From NCBI GenBank assembly GCA_022448005.1, contig JAKUTK010000052.1:1-33228 (forward strand): a stretch of DNA of 33,228 bases. Direction: 5' to 3'. A program made the position numbers and the translations under genes. The notes beneath the pieces are model-generated. The model ran no database searches. It was not told the DNA's origin and saw only the letters and a list, made by a program, of their open reading frames with translations. This DNA comes from Pseudomonas sp. (GTDB taxonomy: Bacteria; Pseudomonadota; Gammaproteobacteria; Pseudomonadales; Pseudomonadaceae). Shown here one piece after another: positions 9,532-17,441 of this stretch. How positions within the stretch are numbered: the stretch's first letter is position 1; every line of letters begins with the position of its first letter.

Positions 9532-10443
9532 CTACAACTCGATACTCATGCCATCGAACGAAACCTCGATCCCATGCTCGTCGAGCACCGCGCGTTCGGC
9601 GGAGTCTTCGTCGAGGATCGGATTGGTGTTGTTGATGTGGATGAGGATCTTGCGTGCTGCGGGCATGCTGTCGAGCACCTCGATCATGCCCCCCGGCCCG
9701 CTCTGCTGAAGGTGGCCCATCTCGCTGCCCAGCTTGGTGCCTACCTCGCGTACCAGCATCTCGTCGTCGCGCCACAGAGTGCCGTCGACGAGCAGGCAAT
9801 CGGCGCTGCGCATGAGCTCCAGCAGCTCGGGGCTCACCTTGCCGAGACCCGGCGCGTAGAACAGCTTACCGCCGGTATTCTGGTCCACGATCAGCAGGCC
9901 GATGTTGTCGCCAGGGTGCGGATCGTTACGGTGCGGCGAATAGGGCGGCGCGGAACTGCGCAGCGGAATCGGCGTGATCTCGAGATTCGGGCAAGCCGGA
10001 ATGCGGAAGCTGCCTTCCAGCGCGATGGGATTCCAGCGCAGTCCGCCATTCCAATGCTCAAGCATGTTGAACAGCGGGAAACCCGTGGTGAGGTCCTGAT
10101 GAACCATCTCCGTGCACCAGACCTGATGCGGGCAACCTTCGCGCAGCGTCAGTAGCCCTGTGGTGTGGTCGATCTGACTGTCCAGCAGAATGATGGCGCC
10201 AATCGCGGTGTCTCGCGGCCCACGTGCTGGCTGCAACTTGGGAAAGGACTCAAGCTGCGCGCGGATATCAGGCGAGGCGTTGCAGAGGATCCAGTCCTCG
10301 CCGTTGTCGCTGATGGCTATCGACGACTGCGTGCGAGGCTTGGCGCGAAGGCTGCCGTTTCGCAGCCCGGCGCAGTTGGCACAATTACAGTTCCACTGAG
10401 GAAAGCCGCCGCCAGCAGCAGAACCTAAAATCTGGATGAACAT
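9532..10443 (-). CDS. pqqB: PqqB, metallo-beta-lactamase-fold hydroxylase of PQQ synthesis
   Basis: The 303-residue protein begins with [13 protein letters not shown], the conserved PqqB start with an N-terminal Cys-rich structural zinc site (CNCANC). Family work assigns it a tyrosine hydroxylation step on the PqqE-processed intermediate using iron. The [13 protein letters not shown] segment supplies metal-site residues. It follows pqqA after a hairpin that may limit read-through, and precedes pqqC by about 95 bp. Confidence 0.95.
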   Translation of the reverse strand: MFIQILGSAAGGGFPQWNCNCANCAGLRNGSLRAKPRTQSSIAISDNGEDWILCNASPDIRAQLESFPKLQPARGPRDTAIGAIILLDSQIDHTTGLLTLREGCPHQVWCTEMVHQDLTTGFPLFNMLEHWNGGLRWNPIALEGSFRIPACPNLEITPIPLRSSAPPYSPHRNDPHPGDNIGLLIVDQNTGGKLFYAPGLGKVSPELLELMRSADCLLVDGTLWRDDEMLVREVGTKLGSEMGHLQQSGPGGMIEVLDSMPAARKILIHINNTNPILDEDSAERAVLDEHGIEVSFDGMSIEL

Positions 10444-10454
10444 GGGCAGCTCCC

Positions 10455-10480
10455 AAAAAAACGGAGCCCCGACCGGGGCC
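10455..10480 (-). terminator. Attenuator-like terminator between pqqA and pqqB
   Basis: In the gene direction, GCCCC, loop GGTC and GGGGC are followed after 4 nt by seven T residues (the A-run at 10455-10461 on the plus strand). Placed 13 nt after the pqqA stop, it should end much of the transcription there, so pqqA mRNA would exceed that of pqqB-E, as a peptide precursor needs. Confidence 0.7.
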
Positions 10481-10492
10481 GGGGCAGTTCAA

Positions 10493-10564
10493 TCAGCGAT
10501 TGGCGAAGTACATGGTGACTTCGAAACCAATGCGCAGGTCGGTAAAAGCAGGTTTAGTCCACAT
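10493..10564 (-). CDS. pqqA: PqqA, precursor peptide of PQQ
   Basis: This is a 23-residue peptide beginning MWTKPAF and ending MYFANR. It has the conserved Glu15 and Tyr19 (EVTMY), whose side chains are cross-linked by PqqE and become the PQQ skeleton. AGAGGA lies about 7 nt before the ATG at 10564. It is the first gene of pqqABCDE-H and is followed by a terminator-like hairpin. Length, sequence and position leave little doubt. Confidence 0.97.
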   Translation of the reverse strand: MWTKPAFTDLRIGFEVTMYFANR

Positions 10565-10661
10565 GGCTGATTCCTCTTTTTGTGATGACGGAAGTATTCC
10601 GGCAACTCATTAAGCACCCTGATCCGTCAAAAGCGGAATGGTACTTTGGAAGGAGACAGCG

Positions 10662-10675
10662 CTCTGCATTGGTAG
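10662..10675 (-). promoter_or_regulatory. Regulon element copy upstream of pqqA
   Basis: The plus-strand sequence CTCTGCATTGGTAG shares TTGGTAG and part of the left half with the copies upstream of the aldehyde and alcohol dehydrogenase genes. It begins 98 bp upstream of the pqqA ATG. It is the weakest of the three copies. Confidence 0.45.
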
Positions 10676-10720
10676 TGCCTCGACTGCCTCCGTTTTCGTA
10701 ACGCGCGCTAACCTGCCTGC

Positions 10721-11836
10721 TCAGCGGCGCACAGCAGAGCGGCCATGGGTGCCGCGCCAGGCCAGCTCGTTGGTGATTGTCGCCATCGGCGAGAACATAT
10801 CGAAGTCGAACGAGGTCAGCGGGGCCTGGTCTTGTACACGCAGCGGCCAGTCATGATTGGCCAGCGCCGCCTTGCCTATCGCCACGAAGTCCAGCACGCC
10901 GGCGTCGAGCAACTGTTGCGCCTGGTCACCGGTGCCGATGGCGCCATTACCGATGATCGGAATCTCGACGGCACCTTTTGCAATTGCCACCAGACTCTCG
11001 CCCTCCTCGAATGCCGGGGCACTGATATCGCCTTCGGTTACGTGGATATAGTCGAGCCCCGCGGAGGCTAGCGTGGCGAAACGATAGCGCGCCGCTTCAA
11101 CCCCACCGTCCCATTTAAGCTGGCTGTCCGTGACCATGCTCTGCGACAGCCGCATACCGACGACGAACCCCGCGCCGACGGCCTCGCGTACCGCGCGGAT
11201 GATTTCCAGCGGCAGGGCCAGTCTCGCCTTGTAGTCACCGCCCCACCGGTCGGTACGCTGATTGAACTCGGCGGTCATGAACTCATGCAACAGATAGCCG
11301 TTGGCGCCGTGCAACTCCACCCCATCGAAACCGGCGTCGCGTACATGTTTTGCTGCCTGGACGAAGCCGGCAATCGCTTCCTGGATTTCTGCCGCGGTCA
11401 TCTCCGCCGGCGTTGCGTAAGGGCCTTCGCCGCCATAGAAGCTCAACTGCCGCCCGCCAGGCTGGACTGCCGATGGGGCTACGTGACGGGCGTGATGGAT
11501 GTTGCCCTGGGTCTGGGCGCCGCCGTGCATCAGTTGGGCAATGATGGCTGCACCCGCCTGATGGACCGCACTGACAATCGGCTTCCAGCTGTCACGTTGT
11601 ACCTCGGTGGCCAGGCCTGGCTGGTTCAGGTAACCCTGGCTGTAAGCGGTGTCCGTGTAGGTGCCTTCAGTAATCAACATGCCGAAGCCGCCCTCGGCAA
11701 ACGCCTGGTAGTAGTCGCGCATCAACTCATTGGGTTGCCCTTCCGGCTCGGCGCTGACGCGAGTCATCGGAGCCAGCACGGCGCGGTTGCGCAGGCGCAG
11801 CTGATTAAGCTGGGCAGGTTCGAGCAATTGGGGCAT
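10721..11836 (-). CDS. Old Yellow Enzyme family FMN-dependent alkene reductase
   Basis: From ATG at 11836, with GAGGA 7 nt upstream, the protein is 371 residues. The frame is open to 12022, but that extension covers a terminator hairpin. The OYE substrate pair His176 and Asn179 lies in ELHGANGYLLHEF, followed by FNQRTDRWGG. It likely reduces electrophilic alkenes or nitro compounds using NAD(P)H and is cytoplasmic. It sits between the aldehyde dehydrogenase and pqqA, where it could handle reactive unsaturated aldehydes arising from alcohol oxidation; that link is inference. NemA/XenB-type names are possible, but the exact substrate cannot be read from sequence. Confidence 0.88.
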   Translation of the reverse strand: MPQLLEPAQLNQLRLRNRAVLAPMTRVSAEPEGQPNELMRDYYQAFAEGGFGMLITEGTYTDTAYSQGYLNQPGLATEVQRDSWKPIVSAVHQAGAAIIAQLMHGGAQTQGNIHHARHVAPSAVQPGGRQLSFYGGEGPYATPAEMTAAEIQEAIAGFVQAAKHVRDAGFDGVELHGANGYLLHEFMTAEFNQRTDRWGGDYKARLALPLEIIRAVREAVGAGFVVGMRLSQSMVTDSQLKWDGGVEAARYRFATLASAGLDYIHVTEGDISAPAFEEGESLVAIAKGAVEIPIIGNGAIGTGDQAQQLLDAGVLDFVAIGKAALANHDWPLRVQDQAPLTSFDFDMFSPMATITNELAWRGTHGRSAVRR

Positions 11837-11929
11837 CAGCAAGTCCTCGTGAACGTGGGTCATGCTGAATCTGAGGCGCAACGGGCTTTGGAGTTCGCTC
11901 CTTACGCTCGCAGGGCTTGGCGAGGGCAT

Positions 11930-11957
11930 AAAAAAACGCGGCCTTTGGGGCCGCGTT
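11930..11957 (-). terminator. Rho-independent terminator after the aldehyde dehydrogenase gene
   Basis: In the minus-strand direction, AACGCGGCC and GGCCGCGTT form a 9-bp stem around a 5-nt loop, running straight into TTTTTTT. It separates the aldehyde dehydrogenase transcript from the downstream OYE gene. Confidence 0.85.
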
Positions 11958-12077
11958 GCGTTGATGGACCACCTGCCGCACCCGGTCGGTCGAGGGTCCC
12001 CGCACTGATCGCGTGCGAGCAAGTCAGCCGGCGCGCTGGAGCGAACGCGCCGGGTCTTTCAAGTTGCAGTGTCGCGC

Positions 12078-13598
12078 TTAGAAGAAGCCCAGCGGGTTGA
12101 TGTCGTAGCTGATCAGCAGGTTCTTGGTCTGCTGATAGTGGTCGAGCATCATCTTGTGGGTTTCACGACCAACACCTGACTTCTTGTAGCCACCGAACGC
12201 CGCGTGCGCTGGGTACAGGTGATAGCAGTTGGTCCAGACGCGACCGGCCTTGATGCCACGGCCCATGCGGTAGGCGCGGTTGATGTCGCGGGTCCAGACG
12301 CCAGCACCGAGACCGAATTCGGTGTCGTTGGCAATCGCCAAGGCTTCGGCCTCGTCCTTGAAGGTCGCAACCCCAACCACCGGCCCAAAGATCTCTTCCT
12401 GGAACACGCGCATCTTGTTGTGGCCCTTGATCAGGGTCGGCTGCACGTAATAACCGGTCGCCAGGCCGCCTTCGAGCTTCTCGGCGGCACCGCCTGTGAG
12501 AATCTCAGCACCTTCCTGCTGAGCGATTTCCATGTACGACAGGATCTTGTCGAACTGCTGTTCGGAGGCCTGAGCGCCGACCATGGTGTCGGTATCGAGC
12601 GGGTTGCCACGCTTGATCGCCTTGATCTTCTTCATCACCACTTCCATGAAGGGTTCGAAGATCGACTCCTGAATCAGTGCACGCGACGGGCAGGTGCACA
12701 CCTCGCCCTGGTTGAAGAACGCCAGTACCAGACCTTCAGCGGCTTTTTCGATGAACGCAGGTTCAGCATTCATGATGTCGTCAAAGAAGATGTTCGGGCT
12801 CTTGCCGCCCAGCTCCACGGTGCTCGGAATGATGTTCTCGGCAGCGCAGCGCATGATGTGCGAACCAACCGGAGTGGAACCGGTGAACGCGATCTTGGCG
12901 ATACGGGTGCTGGTAGCCAGCGCCTGGCCTGCTTCGCGGCCGAAGCCTTGAACGATGTTCAGCACCCCTGGTGGCAGCAGGTCACCGACCAGCTCGGCAA
13001 AGACCATGATCGACAGCGGCGTCTGTTCGGCCGGCTTGAGCACGATGCAGTTACCCGCGGCCAAGGCCGGAGCGAGCTTCCACGCAGCCATTAGCAACGG
13101 GAAGTTCCACGGAATGATCTGACCGACTACACCCAGGGGCTCGTGGAAGTGATAAGCCGCGGTGTGCTCGTTGATTTCAGCGGCGCTGCCTTCCTGCGCA
13201 CGGATGCAGCCGGCGAAGTAACGGAAGTGGTCAGCCGCGAGCGGCACGTCGGCGTTCAGAGTTTCGCGAACCGCCTTGCCGTTGTCCCAGGTTTCGGCGA
13301 TGGCCAGTTTTTCCAGGTTGGCTTCGATACGGTCGGCGATTTTCAGCAGCACCAGAGCACGGTCCTGCACAGAGGTTTTGCCCCAGGCATCAGCGGCGGC
13401 GTGGGCGGCATCCAGAGCGTGCTCGACATCCTCGACCCCGGAGCGCGGGAATTCGGCGATGACTTCTCCGTTGACCGGCGAGGTGTTGACGAAATACTCA
13501 CCCTTGACCGGCGGAACGAATTCACCACCGATGAAGTTGCCATAACGTGGCTTGAACGTAATGACGGAACCTTCTTTACCGGGTTGGGCGTAAATCAT
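12078..13598 (-). CDS. exaC: NAD-dependent aldehyde dehydrogenase (ExaC/PedI type)
   Basis: The start at ATG 13598 has GAGAGG upstream and gives 506 residues, the same length as ExaC of P. aeruginosa. The catalytic Cys301 is in GEVCTC and the general base Glu262 in [26 protein letters not shown] and the FTGSTPVG turn form the cofactor site. It oxidises the acetaldehyde or other aldehydes released by the quinoprotein dehydrogenase, feeding acetate to central metabolism. It lies directly downstream of the dehydrogenase gene but behind a strong terminator, with its own upstream element at 13714, so it is probably transcribed separately. Confidence 0.92.
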   Translation of the reverse strand: MIYAQPGKEGSVITFKPRYGNFIGGEFVPPVKGEYFVNTSPVNGEVIAEFPRSGVEDVEHALDAAHAAADAWGKTSVQDRALVLLKIADRIEANLEKLAIAETWDNGKAVRETLNADVPLAADHFRYFAGCIRAQEGSAAEINEHTAAYHFHEPLGVVGQIIPWNFPLLMAAWKLAPALAAGNCIVLKPAEQTPLSIMVFAELVGDLLPPGVLNIVQGFGREAGQALATSTRIAKIAFTGSTPVGSHIMRCAAENIIPSTVELGGKSPNIFFDDIMNAEPAFIEKAAEGLVLAFFNQGEVCTCPSRALIQESIFEPFMEVVMKKIKAIKRGNPLDTDTMVGAQASEQQFDKILSYMEIAQQEGAEILTGGAAEKLEGGLATGYYVQPTLIKGHNKMRVFQEEIFGPVVGVATFKDEAEALAIANDTEFGLGAGVWTRDINRAYRMGRGIKAGRVWTNCYHLYPAHAAFGGYKKSGVGRETHKMMLDHYQQTKNLLISYDINPLGFF

Positions 13599-13713
13599 GA
13601 GCGGCCTCTCTAATTTTTCTGCTTGTCGGAGCCTGACCGAACATGGACAGGACATGGAACGATCTTAGGCAGCCCAACCGCCCCGTCGGAATGCACCCAA
13701 GGGACAGATGCGT

Positions 13714-13727
13714 TCCTCATTTGGTAG
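13714..13727 (-). promoter_or_regulatory. Regulon element copy upstream of exaC
   Basis: The plus-strand sequence TCCTCATTTGGTAG matches the dehydrogenase copy at 12 of 14 positions. It begins 116 bp upstream of the ATG, almost the same distance as in the dehydrogenase promoter (113 bp). Confidence 0.6.
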
Positions 13728-13883
13728 TAGATGCAATGGAGCTGTACGAGTCTCGGTGTGACGCACTACGAGGGCGAGTCGACCAAAACGAGCGAAACAG
13801 TCGAGTGCCGAGTGGCTCCGGGTACGTCGCCAGGTCACCGTGCAAGAGTCGGTCAGCGCTTATGACGGATTCGCTCCACGAAC

Positions 13884-13913
13884 AAAAAACCCGCCACGAG
13901 TGGGCGGGTTTTT
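13884..13913 (-). terminator. Terminator of the quinoprotein alcohol dehydrogenase gene
   Basis: AACCCGCC and GGCGGGTT form a stem with A/T-runs on both sides, so it could work on both strands. It lies about 40 bp past the dehydrogenase stop codon. Confidence 0.88.
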
Positions 13914-13954
13914 GCAGTGTCGAGGCCGGTTAGCGGCCCCTTGTGAATTGCCGT

Positions 13955-15733
13955 TTAGCGCTTGGCTACGACCTCATCCTTCGGCAGTTTGAAGGTCCAG
14001 ACCATACCGCCCTGGTTGAAATCCTTGATGCGCTTGGCAACCTCGCCACCCCACAGTGGGACTGCACCGCCCCAGCCCGAAAGGACCGAAACGTACTGTT
14101 CGCCATCCATTTCCCAGGTAACCGGAGAACCGATCACGCCGGAGCCGGTGTTGAACTCGTAGACCTTCTCACCCGTCTTGGCATTGAATGCCATCAGGAA
14201 GCCTTCCGGGTTACCGGTGAAGACCAGATTACCCTTGGTCGCCAGAACGCCGCCCCACAGTGGCGCGTAGTTCTTGTAACGCCAGACTTCCTTGCCGGTT
14301 TTCGGATCAATGGCGCGCAGTACGCCAATGTATTCCTCGTTCAGCGGATGGATGGTGAAGCCAGCGCCCAGGTAAGCCGCGCCTTTCTTATATGCGACGC
14401 CTTCGTTCCAGATGTCCATCGCCCATTCGTTGGACGGCACGTAGAACAGTCCGGTGTCCTGGCTGTACGCCATTGGCATCCAGTTCTTGCCGCCGAGGAA
14501 TGACGGCGCCACGGTGACGGACTTGCCCTTGTCGGCCTCTCCTGGTGCGCCGGGGCGGTTGGCGTCGTCGTAGATCGGACGACCATCCTTGTCCAGCCCC
14601 TTGGCCCAGGTGATCTTGTCCACGAACGGGAAGCCGCGGATGAACTTGCCGTTGGTGCGATCCAGTACATAGAAGAAGCCGTTACGGTCCGCGGTACCGG
14701 CTGCCTTGACGGTCTTGCCGTTTTCCTTGTAATCGAAGGAGATCAGCTCGTTCACACCGTCATAGTCCCAGCCGTCATGCGGCGTGGACTGGAAGTGCCA
14801 TTTGATCGAGCCGTCGTCCGGGTCCAATGCCAGGCGCGAAGAGGAATACAGGTTGTCACCCGGGCGCAGATGGGAGTTCCACGGTGAGGGGTTACCGGTG
14901 CCGAACAGCAGCGAGTCGGTGTCTGCGTCGTAGTAGCCACCCAGCCAAGGTGCTGCACCACCGGTTTTCCACAGGTCGCCTGGCCAGGTCTTGCCGGCTT
15001 CACCGCCGGAGATACCGTTCTCGACCTTTTTGCCGTCCTTCATCACGTAGCCCATATGACCTTCGACGGTCGGACGGGTCCACAGGAGTTCGCCGTTCTT
15101 GGGATTGAACGCCTGGATCATGCCTACAACGCCAAACTCACCGCCGGCCAGGCCAGTGATCAGTTTGCCCTTGACCACCATCGGCGCGGCCGAGATGGAG
15201 TAGCCAGCCTTGTAGTCGGCCACGGTCTTTTTCCAGACGACCTTGCCGGTGTCCTTGTTCAGCGCGACCAGCTTGGCGTCCAGGGTGCCGAAAATCACCA
15301 AGTCGTCATACAGGGCTACACCACGGTTGATCACGTCACAGCAAGGCATGATGCCGTCCGGCAGACGAGCGTCGTACTGCCACAGTTCCTTGCCGGTGCG
15401 GGCATCGACCGCAAACACGCGCGAATAGGAGCCGGTCAGATACATCACGCCATCTTTGATCAGCGGCTGCGCTTCCTGGCCACGTTGCTTTTCGCCCCCC
15501 AGGGAAAAGCCCCAGACCGGGCGAAGCTGACTGACGTTTTCAGTATTCAGGGCATCCAGGGTGCTGTAGCGCTGGCCTTGCAGCCCGAGGCCGTTGGTAA
15601 CGATCTGATCGGTGGACTTGGCGTCATCGAGGATTTCCTGATCGGTGACTGCCCATGCCGACACGCTGGACACGGCCATGGCGGCGCAAAGCGCTGTCAG
15701 GGCGAAGGGCTTGCGAAGACCGGTGTGCTTCAT
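13955..15733 (-). CDS. pedH: PQQ-dependent alcohol dehydrogenase, lanthanide-type (PedH/ExaA family)
   Basis: From ATG at 15733 the protein is 592 residues with a Sec signal peptide, probably cut after SAWA (residue 28). It is an eight-bladed quinoprotein that oxidises ethanol and other alcohols in the periplasm and passes electrons to cytochrome c. The vicinal disulfide Cys131-Cys132 stacks on PQQ; Glu199 and Asn281 are likely metal ligands. The active-site segment has Asp323 (catalytic base) followed two residues on by Asp325. In calcium enzymes this second position is Ser (ExaA) or Ala (MxaF); in PedH, XoxF and ExaF it is Asp and binds lanthanide. Overall sequence also resembles P. putida PedH far more than ExaA. 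No cytochrome c550 (exaB) gene is adjacent. Pipelines may label it exaA. Confidence 0.92.
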   Translation of the reverse strand: MKHTGLRKPFALTALCAAMAVSSVSAWAVTDQEILDDAKSTDQIVTNGLGLQGQRYSTLDALNTENVSQLRPVWGFSLGGEKQRGQEAQPLIKDGVMYLTGSYSRVFAVDARTGKELWQYDARLPDGIMPCCDVINRGVALYDDLVIFGTLDAKLVALNKDTGKVVWKKTVADYKAGYSISAAPMVVKGKLITGLAGGEFGVVGMIQAFNPKNGELLWTRPTVEGHMGYVMKDGKKVENGISGGEAGKTWPGDLWKTGGAAPWLGGYYDADTDSLLFGTGNPSPWNSHLRPGDNLYSSSRLALDPDDGSIKWHFQSTPHDGWDYDGVNELISFDYKENGKTVKAAGTADRNGFFYVLDRTNGKFIRGFPFVDKITWAKGLDKDGRPIYDDANRPGAPGEADKGKSVTVAPSFLGGKNWMPMAYSQDTGLFYVPSNEWAMDIWNEGVAYKKGAAYLGAGFTIHPLNEEYIGVLRAIDPKTGKEVWRYKNYAPLWGGVLATKGNLVFTGNPEGFLMAFNAKTGEKVYEFNTGSGVIGSPVTWEMDGEQYVSVLSGWGGAVPLWGGEVAKRIKDFNQGGMVWTFKLPKDEVVAKR

Positions 15734-15845
15734 TGCGGCTACCTCTACGGGTTCATTGTTATCGTCGCCGGGAAGTTTTCCCGGTCTAGTAGCGATTCTT
15801 GGATCTAGCCGCTCTTGCAACAATTACACGCAGTGCCGATTTTTC

Positions 15846-15859
15846 TCCTCCCTTGGTAG
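15846..15859 (-). promoter_or_regulatory. Regulon element copy upstream of the alcohol dehydrogenase gene
   Basis: The plus-strand sequence TCCTCCCTTGGTAG begins 113 bp upstream of the ATG. In the gene direction it reads CTACCAAGGGAGGA. Confidence 0.6.
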
Positions 15860-15913
15860 CAATACTCCCCGTAGGCCACGCCATACGTGCATCGTGATAG
15901 CAGAGCCGGGCTA

Positions 15914-15945
15914 GCACACCGGCACCGAAGTTGTGGCCGGTGTGC
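15914..15945. promoter_or_regulatory. Perfect 10-bp inverted repeat in the divergent promoter
   Basis: GCACACCGGC (15914-15923) and GCCGGTGTGC (15936-15945) are separated by 12 bp, giving a 22-bp centre-to-centre spacing of half-sites. This fits an operator for a dimeric regulator on one DNA face. There is no T-run, so a terminator is unlikely. Confidence 0.5.
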
Positions 15946-16017
15946 CCGAAAAGACAATTTCTCGCGCCGAGTTCGAGGCTTACAACAGAGGTCCCTCCGC
16001 TCACAAGGACACGAGCC

Positions 16018-17253
16018 ATGCGCCGCCTCATGATCTGCACCATGCTGTTGGCATTGGCTGCCTCCGCCAACGCCGCCCAGCCAATTCGTCTGGGCTTGAA
16101 TTACCCAAGCACCGGCAACTACAAGAGCGAAGGCCTTGAGTTGCGCCGCGGCGCCCTGCTCGCCATCGAGACCATCAACCAACAGGGCGGCGTGCTGGGT
16201 AGACCACTCGAGCTGATCAGCCACAACTCAGCCGCCCGCGAACAGAAGGCGCGGGCCAACATCGACAAGTTTGCCGCCCAAGGTGCCTCGATGGCCTTTG
16301 GCGGTGCCACCAGCGAGGAGGCCATAGCCGCCGGCCAGCGCGCCCGCGAGCTGGGCATGTTGTTCTTCCCTACGCTGGGTTACGCCAACGCAATCACCGG
16401 GCACGACGGCCAGCGCTACCTGTTCCGTGAAACCAACAGCGCCTTGATGAGTGCACGCGTGCTAGGCGAGTACTTGAGCTGGCATCTGCCAAACCGTCGC
16501 TACCACTACGTCAGCCTCGACGACACCTGGGGCCACAGCATGGAGCAGGCACTGCGCGAGGCCACCCGCAGCCGGGACCGCGCTCGCCACGGTTTCTCGC
16601 GCATCAGTGCCAGGGGTGCGCACCATGAGGAGTATCGCGCCGCCCTGAAGAAGGCCGCGGCCAGTGACGCCGACGTATTGGTTGTTATCCTGCTCGGCCA
16701 GGATCTGGTGCAGACCATGCGTCTGGCGCATGACCTCAAGCTCGACCAGCGGATGCAGATCATCGTGCCCAACCTGACCGGTAGCATCGTCGAGCAGGCG
16801 GGCCCACAGGTAATGGAGCACGTTATTGGCACGGCAGCATGGACCTGGCGTGTTCCCGCGCTGGTCAAAAGCGAGCAGGGCCAGGCCTTCGTCGATGCCT
16901 TTATCGCCCAGCATCAGCGCTACCCCGACAGTACAGCCGCATCCGCCTATGCCATCGTTCAGCAATGGGCTGAGGCGGTACAGCGTGCAGGCAGCCTGCA
17001 CAGCGAAAAAGTCATCAAGGCGCTGGAAGACTATCGCTACAGCTTGCTCAAGGATGAACAGTACTGGCGCAGCTTTGATCATCAGAACGTCCAGAGCATC
17101 TACGCGGTCCGGGTTCGATCGCGAGATGAAATCATGCAGGACAGGTTCAAGCAGGATTACTTCACCATCATCCATCGCATGGATGGCGAAGCGGCAGCCC
17201 CAAGCCTCGATGATTGGCAGGAGGAGCGCGGCGACGAGCTGACCTTGCGCTAG
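16018..17253 (+). CDS. Periplasmic ABC-type substrate-binding protein (Peripla_BP_6 family)
   Basis: ATG at 16018 with AAGGA 8 nt upstream gives 411 residues; the frame is open to 15931 without a good site. It starts with a signal peptide, probably cut after ANA (residues 17-19). The mature part, starting PIRLGLNYPSTGNYKSEG, is typical of the branched-chain amino acid/amide/urea binding family. No permease or ATPase gene is near, so it may serve a distant transporter or act as a sensing protein for a kinase. It is divergent from the lanthanide-type dehydrogenase and shares its promoter region, which suggests a role in alcohol oxidation. The ligand cannot be assigned. Confidence 0.85.
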   Translation: MRRLMICTMLLALAASANAAQPIRLGLNYPSTGNYKSEGLELRRGALLAIETINQQGGVLGRPLELISHNSAAREQKARANIDKFAAQGASMAFGGATSEEAIAAGQRARELGMLFFPTLGYANAITGHDGQRYLFRETNSALMSARVLGEYLSWHLPNRRYHYVSLDDTWGHSMEQALREATRSRDRARHGFSRISARGAHHEEYRAALKKAAASDADVLVVILLGQDLVQTMRLAHDLKLDQRMQIIVPNLTGSIVEQAGPQVMEHVIGTAAWTWRVPALVKSEQGQAFVDAFIAQHQRYPDSTAASAYAIVQQWAEAVQRAGSLHSEKVIKALEDYRYSLLKDEQYWRSFDHQNVQSIYAVRVRSRDEIMQDRFKQDYFTIIHRMDGEAAAPSLDDWQEERGDELTLR

Positions 17254-17291
17254 GCACTGCGTTGCGCAAGAGGAAGACCACAGACTGAACG

Positions 17292-17334
17292 CCGGGCTCA
17301 TGGGTCGTTAATCACCGAACGAATGAGTGCCCGG
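17292..17334 (+). repeat. Long imperfect hairpin after the binding-protein gene
   Basis: CCGGGC-TCAT pairs with ATGAGTGCCCGG (2-nt bulge), and inside it TCGTT pairs with AACGA. It lies 38 bp past the stop codon. No T-run follows, so it may be a 3' end stabiliser or a Rho-assisted end. Confidence 0.4.
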
Positions 17335-17441
17335 AGTTCACTTCGAGCCGATACAGTAGGCGCCTAATGATCAGGGCGTTCATGCCCCCATGCGGGCAGC
17401 GCTGGAATGACGCCATTCTCACGTCAAATCGGGCTTTATCA

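Larger units (their letters stand above)
13599..13954. other. Intergenic region between alcohol and aldehyde dehydrogenase genes
   Basis: This 356-bp gap holds the terminator of the upstream dehydrogenase (13884-13913) and the shared element at 13714-13727. A short direct repeat (ACATGG twice near 13642-13655) is also present. No convincing small gene was seen. Confidence 0.6.
15734..16017. other. Divergent promoter region of alcohol dehydrogenase and binding-protein genes
   Basis: These 284 bp contain the shared element at 15846-15859 on the dehydrogenase side and a perfect 10-bp inverted repeat at 15914-15945 nearer the binding-protein gene. Nothing coding was recognised. Confidence 0.6.

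Noticed and set aside
12204..13094. 296-codon plus-strand frame opposite the aldehyde dehydrogenase
   Set aside because: Antisense shadow of exaC with no recognisable domain.
15056..15808. 250-codon plus-strand frame opposite the quinoprotein dehydrogenase
   Set aside because: Shadow of the third-codon GC bias of the dehydrogenase gene; no motif and no ribosome site.
15810..15850. Possible sigma-54 promoter (GGCAC...TTGC) upstream of the alcohol dehydrogenase
   Set aside because: GG and GC elements are too far apart; spacing does not fit the -24/-12 rule.
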